Source: Clostridium sp. AM34-11AC (GTDB lineage: Bacteria; Bacillota; Clostridia; Lachnospirales; Lachnospiraceae). From it: a stretch of DNA of 64,000 bases. The notes under the pieces are model-generated. The model was not told where the DNA came from and ran no database searches. It saw only the letters and a list, made by a program, of their open reading frames with translations. Of the stretch, positions 42,284 to 51,022 are shown one piece after another (position 1 is the stretch's first letter; every line of letters begins with the position of its first letter). Made by a program: the position numbers and the translations under genes. The stretch covers positions 1 through 64,000 of the forward strand of contig NZ_QWGL01000007.1 of NCBI RefSeq assembly GCF_003435375.1. The letters are read 5' to 3'.

Positions 42284-44134
42284 CTAAACCATACCGTACT
42301 GTCCCATCTCCGCGCCAGTCAGCCGTTTCCCGCTCTTTTGAAATTCATTTTGAAGTGCCCGGAGAATGTGGCTCATGTCGATCTCCCTGCCGTCCGCTGC
42401 CGCAAGGAACGCGGAATTTACGGCAATGTTTTTGATATTGCTTCCCGTCAGCTCGAACTGGTCTGCCAAAAACTGCAGATCTACATCCTCTCTGACCGGA
42501 CATGCCTCAGGGAATACCCGGTTCCACATTTCAAGCCGCTCCCCTGCATCCGGAATGGAAAATTCCACCACGTACTGGATTCTCCGCTTGAATGCCTCAT
42601 CAAGATTCTGCTGGTAGTTTGTGGCAAGAATGCTGATTCCGTCGTAATCCTCCATCTTCTGCAGGAGAAATGCCGCCTCCATATTCTGATACTTGTCCTG
42701 AGAGTCTTTTACCTCCGTCCGTTTTCCAAACAGGGCATCTGCCTCGTCAAAAAACAGGATACAGAGACTTTTTGACGCTTCTTCAAAAATCATGTTGAGA
42801 TTTTTTTCCGTCTCTCCCACATATTTACTGACCACCGCTGACAGATTGATGCGGTACAACTCCAGATCCAGTTCATTTGCCATGACCTGAGCCGCCATCG
42901 TTTTTCCGGTCCCCGGGCTGCCTGTAAATAGAATAGATGTCCCAAGACCATATGGAAATCTGCTTGAAAATTCCCAGGTACCATATACCAGCTCCTGATT
43001 TCTGCTTCGGCTGCAGATGTCCTGAAGGAGCTTCTTCGACATCTCCGGAAGAACCAGATCCTCCCAGACAAACTGTGGACGGATCAATACTGCTTTCCCA
43101 TGAAAACGGTACTCTGCCTGCCTCCTGCATGCAATTCTCAGTTCTTCCCTCGATGGAATTTCCGCATTGCGCGCAAAAGCCATATCCTTCGCCTGTTCCA
43201 GCACGTTCTGGAACTGCCCCGGAGTGAAACGGAATCTCTGCCACATTTCCCCGAATCCGTCTTCAAATGGAATCTGCCATTTTTTCGCGTACCGCATTCC
43301 CATGTCTTTTCTGGCAAATGGATCCGGTTCCCGGATCTCAAACACTGCGGGAACCTGCGCTGACCCCGGAATTACCGGACGCAGCGGCGTTTCCGTGATA
43401 ATTATCACTAAAACAGGAAGTCTGTCCCATTCATGCCCCATCTCTCTCAGAACCCGGAACAGTTCCCGTTCCCCCAGTGCATCTTCCCAGATTACAGCGA
43501 TCACACGTTCCTTTAAAAGGGCATTCACCCCGAGCTCTCCAAACATACTCCGGAATTTTTCCCGCCCGAGTTCCAGCAAAGAGCTTCCATCGAGAAGGAT
43601 CAGCCCCATTTTCTTCTCACGACAGAACGCTTTTACATTCTCCAGCCTCCCGCTCCCGTCTTTTCCAGCCAGATTCAGGAGGATCCATCCGTCTGAATGC
43701 TCTTTCTTTTTCTGTTCGACCCGGATCATATCCCTGTATACACTCCGCTCCGGATCCGGTTCCTCCGCTTTCTCAAAATTCGAAAAAATCTCCAGAAAAA
43801 ACTCATCTGGATCCGGAGGAAATTCCTGCTCAATAAATCTCAGAACCTGTTCCCTGATGCGGTAAATGATTCGGCCAGACGCTTCTTCCACGTTCCTTCC
43901 GGCAATCGTGCGGATCTCCTTATCAAGCTCCGCCCGGTCTGTTTTTCCCCCAGCTTCCGCATTCGGTCTATTCTTTTCCCATGCCCGGATCAGCTCATCA
44001 GGATAGATCCCGTTGGTCCCGTTCAGATCAGGATCCCACTCAGCAAGCAATAAAAGCTCCAGCGCAAATGCTCCAAAGGCTGTCAGAGAACAGCGTTCCC
44101 GCACCAGCCCGATCCGTCTCTCCAGATCCGTCAT
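42284..44134 (-). CDS. CIS-associated AAA+ ATPase, copy 2
   Basis: 616 residues from the ATG at 44134, four bases after the regulator's stop (TGATGGAATG). The C-terminal AAA+ domain is nearly the same as in copy 1: Walker A SPGTGKT at about residue 405, LFFDEADALFGKR, ATNYQQN, and FKRRIQYVVEF. The N-terminal half (about 1-340) differs: a short eCIS-like helical domain, then a degenerate Rossmann region with no P-loop (ERVIAVIWEDALGER). Two such ATPases, one at each end of the structural cluster, are present. Confidence 0.88.
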   Translation of the reverse strand: MTDLERRIGLVRERCSLTAFGAFALELLLLAEWDPDLNGTNGIYPDELIRAWEKNRPNAEAGGKTDRAELDKEIRTIAGRNVEEASGRIIYRIREQVLRFIEQEFPPDPDEFFLEIFSNFEKAEEPDPERSVYRDMIRVEQKKKEHSDGWILLNLAGKDGSGRLENVKAFCREKKMGLILLDGSSLLELGREKFRSMFGELGVNALLKERVIAVIWEDALGERELFRVLREMGHEWDRLPVLVIIITETPLRPVIPGSAQVPAVFEIREPDPFARKDMGMRYAKKWQIPFEDGFGEMWQRFRFTPGQFQNVLEQAKDMAFARNAEIPSREELRIACRRQAEYRFHGKAVLIRPQFVWEDLVLPEMSKKLLQDICSRSRNQELVYGTWEFSSRFPYGLGTSILFTGSPGTGKTMAAQVMANELDLELYRINLSAVVSKYVGETEKNLNMIFEEASKSLCILFFDEADALFGKRTEVKDSQDKYQNMEAAFLLQKMEDYDGISILATNYQQNLDEAFKRRIQYVVEFSIPDAGERLEMWNRVFPEACPVREDVDLQFLADQFELTGSNIKNIAVNSAFLAAADGREIDMSHILRALQNEFQKSGKRLTGAEMGQYGMV

Positions 44135-44138
44135 TCCA

Positions 44139-45920
44139 TCACCATTTCTTTCTGCAGCCCTCAAACGCCTTTCTGACTTCCGGACCAGGCTTTTCTTCAA
44201 ACTCCCGCAGATAAAGGTCTTCATATTCTCTATATACACGGTTTGCGTTTTTATAATCACCAAGTCTTCCGTATGCCGTGATCAGCATCGCTGCGATATC
44301 TTCCGAATAGGGGTCCTCATTTCTGAACAATTCCAGATATTCCGCGGCCTCCGCCGTCTCCCCGATTCTCATTTTATAAGAGCCCAGAGATCTCAGACAC
44401 TGCTGTACAATGCGTCCCATATAAGCCCGGATCCCATAAGTCCACTCTTCTGTACAGAATTCCAGATAAGCACCCCCATAAAGCTCTCTGATATCCGGCA
44501 TTTTCCAGAGCTCCGTCCAGTTTTCATTCTCCAGTTGTCCCTTTATCGCCATGATTGACGCATAATCTGATTCCGTCTTTCCAACATCCAGATAATACAT
44601 TCCTTTCCTGCATATGATCAGCTCCGGTATCCCGGTATCCTTCAGATTTTTTCGCAGATACGTCATGGTTGTATAAAAAAGTTTTCTGGCTCTATCTTCC
44701 TCAAGTTCCGGCCAAAGACTTCCTATGATCACGTCACGGCTCACCGGAACCCCCTGTTTATTAAATAGAAACGCAAACAGTTCTTTCGTCTTTTTTGTCC
44801 GCCACTTCGGTTCTTCACCATGGTACTGGACATGAAAGCTTCCAAAGCTTTTGATCCGGACTTTTCCCGCGCTGGTCTCCTGCTCATCTTCCTCCGTATT
44901 TCTGTACTCAAAAATGGTTTTATTTTCTCCCTGCACCTGCAGATAATCCCGAAACATCCCCGGAAACAGATAACATTTCTCTTTCTGATCATACAGAAGA
45001 ACTCCCTCTTCCTTTAAGAACTTCAGGTATTCCCCAGCCCACGGGATCCCTAATGTATCTCTCGCTATGTCTCCGTCGATTTTTTCCCACCCGGAGAGGG
45101 CTTTTAAAATACTCATTCCTTTTTCCGTAAAACGCTTTGTCAGACAGTTTCTCCCATACTGTCCATAGACCGGATGTCCCTTCAGTCTGCAGAGATCTTC
45201 TACCGGAATCCGTTTCTCCCCGTTTGCCATGAGATCCAACGCATAGCATATTCCAGCCGGAAATCCGCCAAAATATCTTCTCAATTCAGCTGCAATATGA
45301 TCTTTTTCTTCTGCAGAACGGCCCGACAGCCTGATATCGGCCAGTTGTCTGATGTCTTTTTCCGGAAGGAGCATTCTTTCCGGCCGCAGCCGGAAGATCT
45401 CTCCACAAAACATTTCCCTCAAACGGTTTTCCGATAAATTTTCCTGTCCTTTTGAGTCCAGCCAGACAACAACTTTCATCCTTTCCGTAAGCTTTTCCAT
45501 CAGACGTCCCCCGAAAAACATCACCTCACGGGAATTCAGATACCGGATCCCGGAAATCGACACCAGCTTTTCCAAACCTGCCGCCTCCGTGATCCTGACA
45601 GCTATCTCCGCAGTCAGGTAACGCTTGATTTCCGGAAGAAGTTTCTCTGAAGAAGCAAGTTCATACAGATCTCTCATCTCTACGGGTATGCTTTGTCTTT
45701 TACAGTTCTCGTTGATCCACAGGATAAATTCCTCTACCGTATCGAGTTCCTGTGTGAAGTCCAGAAATAGGGCTGCGTGTTTTCCGACCTGTTCTGCCAG
45801 ACAGACTCTTCCGTATTCCATCGGCATATCTACCTGTGTGATCTTTCCGACATGATTCAAAATATCAAAGCCTGCTGTCTCAAATGTTTCTGTCTGATCC
45901 AGAACCTCTGCTGTCTTCAT
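44139..45920 (-). CDS. SARP/BTAD-family transcriptional regulator, first gene of the CIS unit
   Basis: 593 residues from the ATG at 45920, which has AAGGAGG at ideal spacing; an in-frame start 144 bases earlier lacks one. The N-terminal 270 residues are unassigned, followed by a winged-helix-like region (about 240-330, GYGKK-free). Then comes an OmpR-type DNA-binding domain (about 345-440, KTKELFAFLFNKQGVPVSRD ... LWPELEEDRARKLFYTTMTY) and a BTAD helical domain to the end (DYASIMAIKGQLENENW). SARP regulators activate adjacent operons, so it is the likely activator of the CIS genes. Confidence 0.85.
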   Translation of the reverse strand: MKTAEVLDQTETFETAGFDILNHVGKITQVDMPMEYGRVCLAEQVGKHAALFLDFTQELDTVEEFILWINENCKRQSIPVEMRDLYELASSEKLLPEIKRYLTAEIAVRITEAAGLEKLVSISGIRYLNSREVMFFGGRLMEKLTERMKVVVWLDSKGQENLSENRLREMFCGEIFRLRPERMLLPEKDIRQLADIRLSGRSAEEKDHIAAELRRYFGGFPAGICYALDLMANGEKRIPVEDLCRLKGHPVYGQYGRNCLTKRFTEKGMSILKALSGWEKIDGDIARDTLGIPWAGEYLKFLKEEGVLLYDQKEKCYLFPGMFRDYLQVQGENKTIFEYRNTEEDEQETSAGKVRIKSFGSFHVQYHGEEPKWRTKKTKELFAFLFNKQGVPVSRDVIIGSLWPELEEDRARKLFYTTMTYLRKNLKDTGIPELIICRKGMYYLDVGKTESDYASIMAIKGQLENENWTELWKMPDIRELYGGAYLEFCTEEWTYGIRAYMGRIVQQCLRSLGSYKMRIGETAEAAEYLELFRNEDPYSEDIAAMLITAYGRLGDYKNANRVYREYEDLYLREFEEKPGPEVRKAFEGCRKKW

Positions 45921-46109
45921 TCCTGTATCCTCCTTCCCGCAAATATATTTCTGTCCGATTCCGAAAGTCCTGACTTTTTTCATTTTTACATGTTCGACAT
46001 TCTTCGTCAACATCTCCTGCACAAGATGTCGTTTTTCTGCACGAGTTGTAAAAATACAGAACATTTATTTTATTTCGTTTCGTTTTCTTTTATTTTCGTT
46101 TTTTCTACA

Positions 46110-46138
46110 ATTTTATCATTCAAAACCATAGTGTTCAA
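46110..46138 (-). promoter_or_regulatory. Sigma-A-type promoter for the CIS regulator and operon
   Basis: On the minus strand TTGAAC (46133-46138) and TAAAAT (46110-46115) are separated by exactly 17 bp. Transcription would start near 46103, leaving a 5' leader of about 180 bases before the regulator's ATG, with a CATCT/AGATG hairpin in it. The intergenic span 45921-46294 holds this promoter, the divergent one at 46225-46253 and about 86 bp between them, the natural place for regulator binding. Confidence 0.65.
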
Positions 46139-46224
46139 TTCTCCGGTTTTAAATGCAGGATTTCATGTATCAAATACACCATAATTCACGATCTTTTCAC
46201 TTTTCATTTTCGACACGAAATCAA

Positions 46225-46253
46225 TTGTTTTTTTCATTCCGGCATGATAAAAT
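46225..46253 (+). promoter_or_regulatory. Sigma-A-type promoter for the NTF2/LytTR regulator
   Basis: TTGTTT (46225-46230) and TAAAAT (46248-46253) with a 17-bp spacer, about 42 bases before the ATG at 46295. It is divergent from the CIS promoter. Confidence 0.6.
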
Positions 46254-46294
46254 GAATCGAAAATTTTTGACCCATGCCCTCATTGGAGGAATCT

Positions 46295-47095
46295 ATGAAC
46301 ATTTCCGCACAGATCCAGCAATCCGTACACATTATCACCGAATACTACGAAAACCGCCTGCAGCCGTTCTTCGATGCCATCGACGACGATCTTCTCTGGA
46401 TCGGTCCTGCCGAGAGACAGTGGATGCAGGGAAAAGAAAATATCTTAAACGCCTTCACTCAGGAGGAAGGGAGACACCATCTGACATTCCGGATGAGCAA
46501 TATCTCCGCCACACCAATCTCCTGCGGAACTCATGCCTGCGAGATCATTCTGACCTATCTCGTGTATACATACTATCCAAACGGTGCAATGACGGTTCAT
46601 GACCAGAGGCTTCATTTCACCTGGAGAGATAAAAAAGTGACCGGCCCCGATGGAAAAAAGCATCTGGTTCCAAAAGCCGCTGTCATCCATATCTCCAACG
46701 CTTTTCCATACGATGACCGTGATAAGATCTATCCGGTCCATTATGATGAAATGAAAGTCCCGACGACACTCACGCCTGCAACCGGCCCCCGCATCACGAT
46801 TTCCGGATCGAACCATGTATGTCATTTTCTGGCAGCGAATTCGATTCTTTACATTGAGACAGGATCCCGCTCCCCGTACACGGTCTTTCATACCTTAAAC
46901 GGCGAGTTCAATTCCACGGAATCTATCTCAAAGCTCGAGAAAAAATACAGTGACATTTTCCTGCGGGTCCACGCCAGCTTCATGGTAAACCCGCTTTTCG
47001 TCCAGTCCATCCGCCGTTTCGAAATCACCCTGACCGACGGAACCGTCCTGCCGGTTCCGGCCAGAAAATATTCGAAGATCTCAAAATTATTGTAG
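46295..47095 (+). CDS. NTF2-like / LytTR DNA-binding regulator
   Basis: 266 residues from the ATG at 46295, with GGAGGA five bases upstream; an in-frame start at 46274 is less likely. The N-terminal 130 residues resemble an NTF2/SnoaL-type fold (YYENRLQPFFDAIDDDLLWI, HHLTFRMSNISATPI). The C-terminal 100 are a LytTR domain (HVCHFLAANSILYIETGSRS ... VHASFMVNPLFVQSIRRFEI). There is no receiver domain, so it is probably a ligand- or dimer-controlled regulator. It is transcribed divergently from the CIS regulator and 17 bp ahead of a decayed GGDEF-EAL gene. Confidence 0.75.
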   Translation: MNISAQIQQSVHIITEYYENRLQPFFDAIDDDLLWIGPAERQWMQGKENILNAFTQEEGRHHLTFRMSNISATPISCGTHACEIILTYLVYTYYPNGAMTVHDQRLHFTWRDKKVTGPDGKKHLVPKAAVIHISNAFPYDDRDKIYPVHYDEMKVPTTLTPATGPRITISGSNHVCHFLAANSILYIETGSRSPYTVFHTLNGEFNSTESISKLEKKYSDIFLRVHASFMVNPLFVQSIRRFEITLTDGTVLPVPARKYSKISKLL

Positions 47096-47112
47096 GAATT
47101 GGGAAAATAGAT

Positions 47113-48625
47113 ATGAGTTACAATACCGATTTCCTGATTGCAGCCATGATCATCCAGCTCATCATTCTGTGCCATTTTTCCGCCCAGAAGCGTCCGGATG
47201 ACCTGAACAACCAGCTTTTTCTGATCCTTTCGGTCCTCGTGAGCCTGGATATCGCGTGAGATGCTTGCCTCCTCGATTCCTACGCTCGTTCTGGTCTGCA
47301 TCATCTTCGGGAACCTGAAGACCGGACTCCTGTTTTCCTTCGATTCATCCATAAATTACATAAGAGGCCCCTGGTACATGCTCATGTACTTCTCTGCCCT
47401 CTGCCATCTTCTCGCCGCCCTCATCCTGACCTGCCTGTGGTGGAAGATCCTTGGACTGTCCAAAGTCCTGGTGCTCATTGAGATCCTCATCCTGCTCGCG
47501 TCCGGCATCATCGTCCAGGCATTCTGTCATCAGCTTCTGATGACCGGTCTCTACGATAAACCATACCTGTTAAGGAAGTTCAGCGAAATGCTGTCCAAGC
47601 GGAGGATCTTCCATGTCATCACCGTGAATCTTTATCAGATCGACCACATCAACAAGGTAACAGGCATGGATGACGGTGACCGCCTGCTCCTCTCCGTCGC
47701 GAGGCAGCTGCACAGGCTCCGCGGAGACAAAGTGTTCCGCATTTCCGGGAAACGTTTTCTCATCTTCACGTTCTCCCAGGAGTAGTTTGAACTCTATCTT
47801 GATGAGCTGGAACATTTATTGCTTCCGGATACAGCCCCATCAGAAACATCTGTCTCCTCCCCGGTCATCATCAGTGGGATCTTTCATGCGGAGCGCTTCG
47901 AGGATGGCGGTTCCATCCTTGATTATGCCCAGTATCTGGAGTCGCTCGCGCCGAACACCGGGTTCTATGAGACCGTCCGTGATACGGACAGGGCCATGGA
48001 GCGCTTCCTTTACCTGAAAAAGGTGGAGCAGTTTCTGCACACCGCGATCGCGAATGATCTGTTTGAGGTCTACTACCATCCCGTATATTCCCTGAAGGAG
48101 AAGCGCTACATCACGCTGGAGGCATTGAGCCGTCTATATCACCCGGAGCTCGGCTGGATCCCTCCGGACATTTTTATCCAGGAGTACCCGCTCCTCACAG
48201 ACAGACTCTGTAATATTAAGATGAACCTCTCCCCGTTAGACCTGATCCAGCCAAACAGCAGCTCCCGCCTGATCCGGCTTATGGATGAATATGGGGTCAG
48301 ACATTCTTTCATCCAGTTCGAGATCACAGAGACCGTTGCCACAGAGTACAACAGCGCACTCAATAAGGCGGTCGATGATTTCGCAGACTCCGGAATCGGT
48401 CTCTGCCTCGATGATTTTGGTTCCGGATACGCGAACCTGAATACAGTCATGCAGCTTCCATTTTCCGCGATCAAGCTGGACCGTTCCCTCTTAAACAAAA
48501 TCTGTGAGGATCCGCGCTCCGCGAACTTCTATCACAGCATCGTGTCTTCCTTTCGGAATATGGGATTCCATGTGATCTCAGATTCCATTCTCCTCAGCAT
48601 AGCTGAGGGATCAGACTTTTCATAA
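47113..48625 (+). pseudogene. Decayed membrane GGDEF-EAL (cyclic-di-GMP) protein
   Basis: The gene starts with ATG at 47113 but runs into a TGA at 47257-47259 after 48 residues. A one-base deletion there shifts the frame, and the reading continues from GAGATGCTT in the next frame with 7TM-like helices and a degenerate GGDEF domain (GKRFLI instead of GGDEF). An in-frame TAG at 47783-47785 interrupts it, then an EAL domain follows with intact LEALSR, ITETVA and DDFGSGYANL motifs. The EAL domain is itself cut off after MGFHVIS. Frameshift, nonsense and truncation show a dead gene. Confidence 0.85.
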
Positions 48626-48675
48626 AAAAGAGGATCTACCAGAAGTCAATGTCCGCCGGCAGATCCTCTTTTTTT
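48624..48675. terminator. Bidirectional hairpin terminator
   Basis: A 14-bp stem (AAAAAAGAGGATCT at 48624-48637 with AGATCCTCTTTTTT at 48661-48674) is flanked by A and T runs. It serves the decayed plus-strand gene and the convergent minus-strand desulfidase, whose stop codon it overlaps. Confidence 0.8.
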
Positions 48676-49951
48676 AATTTCCAAGCATAATATTCAAAAT
48701 TTCCAAATCCGTGGAGTGCATACCATCTCGTCCCATGCGTCCGATACTTCGGATTGTTTCTTCAACATCATCCTCCACCAGACCTTCACCTGGCTGGAAT
48801 GCCCTGTCATGTAATCCCATTTTCATTCCAAGAAGCGCGGTCTGAAGGGCTGTCGAAATTTTAGCTGCGCAGGATGATTTCGCACCATCACACACCATAC
48901 CTCCCACAGTTGCGATGGTGTTGGTAATTGTCTCACAGACCACTTCATATGGATATCCAAGCATGTAGCAGATACCACAGGCTGCTCCACATGCGGCACT
49001 CACAACGCCACAGTATGCAGACAGACTTCCGATATATTTTTTCTGATGAACTGCGATCAGATTCGAAACTACAAGTCCCCGCAAAAGTTTTTCTTTTTCG
49101 ATGTTTTTCTCCTGCGCGTAAACAATGACCGGCACGCTGACCGTGATCCCCTGATTACCACTTCCGGAATTGATGACCACCGGCATCGGACAGCCGTTCA
49201 TTCTGGCATCCGAACCTGCGGCCGCAAATGCACGTGCCTTCAGACCCACCGTCGGCTTTTCGTTTCCGTCGATCAGGATTCTTCCAACCTCTGCTCCATA
49301 CGGATGTTCCAGGCCTTCCCGGCAGATCGCCATATTGCACTCGATCTGGCGATTCAGGATCTCTTCAACATCCTCAATTTTTACTTTATCCGCAAACTCC
49401 AGAATATTTTTCACTGTGAGAAGCTGTTTGTCACCTGCCTTATGACCATTTTCCTCATCTGCCTCAGTCTTTTTCAGAACACTCATCCCATCTTTTTCCA
49501 TCCGAGTGATATTTTTATGGGTCTTCTGAATCTCGACCAGCGCCGTATGTTCTCCGGCGCGCAGTTCCACTACAATGTAAAGAGTCGCCACGCCTTCGAT
49601 CAGTTTACAGGTACAGAATTTCTGATTTAAAAGCTCTTTTGTCTTCTCCTGATCCTCTTTGGTCACACTCTCAAGCACTGCCAGATCCATATCCGGATCT
49701 CCGCCCACGATTCCCAGTACTGCTGCCACATCGATTCCTTTTAATCCGCCGGAGTTCGGTACTGTCACTCCCATGACATTCTTAACGATATTTCCGCTGC
49801 AGGACACTGCGCATTTCTCCGGCATCTGACCTAACAGTTTCCGCGCTTTTGCTGCCGCGTAGGCGATTGCGATCGGTTCCGTGCAGCCGAGCGCCATAAT
49901 CAGTTCGTCTTTTAATATTTCAAGATGGTTTGTGTATAATTTCTGGTCCAT
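48674..49951 (-). CDS. L-cysteine desulfidase family protein (CyuA/YhaM, UPF0597)
   Basis: 425 residues of the serine-dehydratase-alpha-like L-cysteine desulfidase family, which degrades L-cysteine to pyruvate, ammonia and sulfide using an iron-sulfur cluster. Features: N-terminal ALGCTEPIAIAYAAAKA, SCSGNIVKNVMGVTVPNSGG, GSGNQGITVSVPV, and the C-terminal GGMVCDGAKSSCAAKI. Length is normal. It is transcribed divergently from a LysR gene that may control it. The exact substrate (cysteine or serine) cannot be told from sequence. Confidence 0.88.
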   Translation of the reverse strand: MDQKLYTNHLEILKDELIMALGCTEPIAIAYAAAKARKLLGQMPEKCAVSCSGNIVKNVMGVTVPNSGGLKGIDVAAVLGIVGGDPDMDLAVLESVTKEDQEKTKELLNQKFCTCKLIEGVATLYIVVELRAGEHTALVEIQKTHKNITRMEKDGMSVLKKTEADEENGHKAGDKQLLTVKNILEFADKVKIEDVEEILNRQIECNMAICREGLEHPYGAEVGRILIDGNEKPTVGLKARAFAAAGSDARMNGCPMPVVINSGSGNQGITVSVPVIVYAQEKNIEKEKLLRGLVVSNLIAVHQKKYIGSLSAYCGVVSAACGAACGICYMLGYPYEVVCETITNTIATVGGMVCDGAKSSCAAKISTALQTALLGMKMGLHDRAFQPGEGLVEDDVEETIRSIGRMGRDGMHSTDLEILNIMLGN

Positions 49952-50030
49952 TTCTTATTTTTCCTCATGATATTTTTTAACAGTTTCTTAGCGTTTTTTC
50001 TCCTTCTGTTCTTTCTTTTTCGATTATTTT

Positions 50031-50039
50031 TGCTATAAT
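50031..50039 (+). promoter_or_regulatory. Extended -10 promoter of the LysR gene
   Basis: TGCTATAAT gives a TGn extended element and a perfect TATAAT -10 (50034-50039), 50 bases before the ATG. The -35 region is poor, as is common with extended -10 promoters. The region is shared with the divergent desulfidase gene. Confidence 0.55.
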
Positions 50040-50089
50040 AATTCATATCTTTCATCAATGTTACTGCAGAAAAATTTAAGGAGCACACT

Positions 50090-51022
50090 ATGAACTTTTT
50101 AAATCTTTACTACTTTCGCGTGGCCGCTGAAGAACTCAGTTTCACAAATGCTGCCAAGCGTTTATTTATATCCCAGCAATCCCTCAGCAACCACATTTCC
50201 CGCCTGGAAAACGAATTCGGTGTGATCCTTTTTAACCGTACCCAACCGATCACACTCACCGAAGCTGGTAAATCCCTCTATGCAAGTTCCAAGGTTCTGC
50301 TTCAACAGAAAGAACAGATTGAAAAAAGCATGCAGGATATCCGGGACTTCCGAAAAGGTGAACTGACTCTCGGAATCAGTACCTCCCGCGGAGCTGTCAT
50401 GCTTCCAAAGATACTTCCAGAATTCCGCTCTGCCTTTCCCCAGATCAAACTAAATCTTGTAGAAGGTACAACAAAAGAGATCAACCAGGCATTGTTTGAA
50501 GGACGGGCAGATCTCTGCATCGGTTTTGCGATCAATGATCCAGAAAAAGTACACGAGGAACTGCTCCATACAGAATCTCTCGTCTGCGTTATTCCAAACT
50601 CATTTTTGCCGCGCTATCTGAAGATAGACTCCACTTTGATTCCGGGTTCTGTTCAAAGTTTCAACATTTTTGCCGACTGCCCGTTTATCAAAATGCCGAA
50701 ACAGACATGGCTGGGCGAAATGTTTGAAAAATGTTGTGAAAGCTACAACATTGAACCGGAAATCCTCCTCGAGACCACCAGTATGTCCACCATGGTTTCC
50801 CTCTGTTCTTCCGGAATCGGTGCCATCGTGCTTCCCGAAATCTTCGTCAGCCGCCGTATGACATTCTGGAATTCCTTCGACTGGAAAGAACAGGTGTCTG
50901 TCTTTCCGTTAAACTATCCGGCGGGCTACCGGCCGATCACAATCGCTTACATGAAAGACCACTATCTCAGCCGAGCCGCCGATGAATTCATCCGGATGGC
51001 ACAGGAAAAGTTTTCCTGCTAA
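50090..51022 (+). CDS. LysR-family transcriptional regulator
   Basis: 310 residues with the N-terminal winged helix (FRVAAEELSFTNAAKRLFIS, QQSLSNHISRLENEFGVILF) and a periplasmic-binding-like effector domain to the end. AAGGAG precedes the ATG. It lies between a divergent cysteine desulfidase gene and a convergent URO-D-family gene whose stop codons overlap its own by 4 bp. By position it could regulate the desulfidase, the URO-D gene or the tct genes. Confidence 0.93.
   Translation: MNFLNLYYFRVAAEELSFTNAAKRLFISQQSLSNHISRLENEFGVILFNRTQPITLTEAGKSLYASSKVLLQQKEQIEKSMQDIRDFRKGELTLGISTSRGAVMLPKILPEFRSAFPQIKLNLVEGTTKEINQALFEGRADLCIGFAINDPEKVHEELLHTESLVCVIPNSFLPRYLKIDSTLIPGSVQSFNIFADCPFIKMPKQTWLGEMFEKCCESYNIEPEILLETTSMSTMVSLCSSGIGAIVLPEIFVSRRMTFWNSFDWKEQVSVFPLNYPAGYRPITIAYMKDHYLSRAADEFIRMAQEKFSC

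Noticed and set aside
7693..45920. Prophage or defective phage
   Set aside because: There is no terminase, portal, capsid, integrase, holin or endolysin; there are Pvc16-like, DUF4280 and AAA+ genes that mark CIS loci.
7693..45920. Type VI secretion system
   Set aside because: No TssJ, TssL or TssM membrane-complex genes and no ClpV; baseplate genes are of the eCIS/phage type with gpI, LysM and J proteins.
47257..47785. TGA and TAG in the GGDEF-EAL gene as selenocysteine or readthrough codons
   Set aside because: The TGA coincides with a one-base frameshift, the TAG has no readthrough context, and the EAL domain is truncated as well; decay is simpler.
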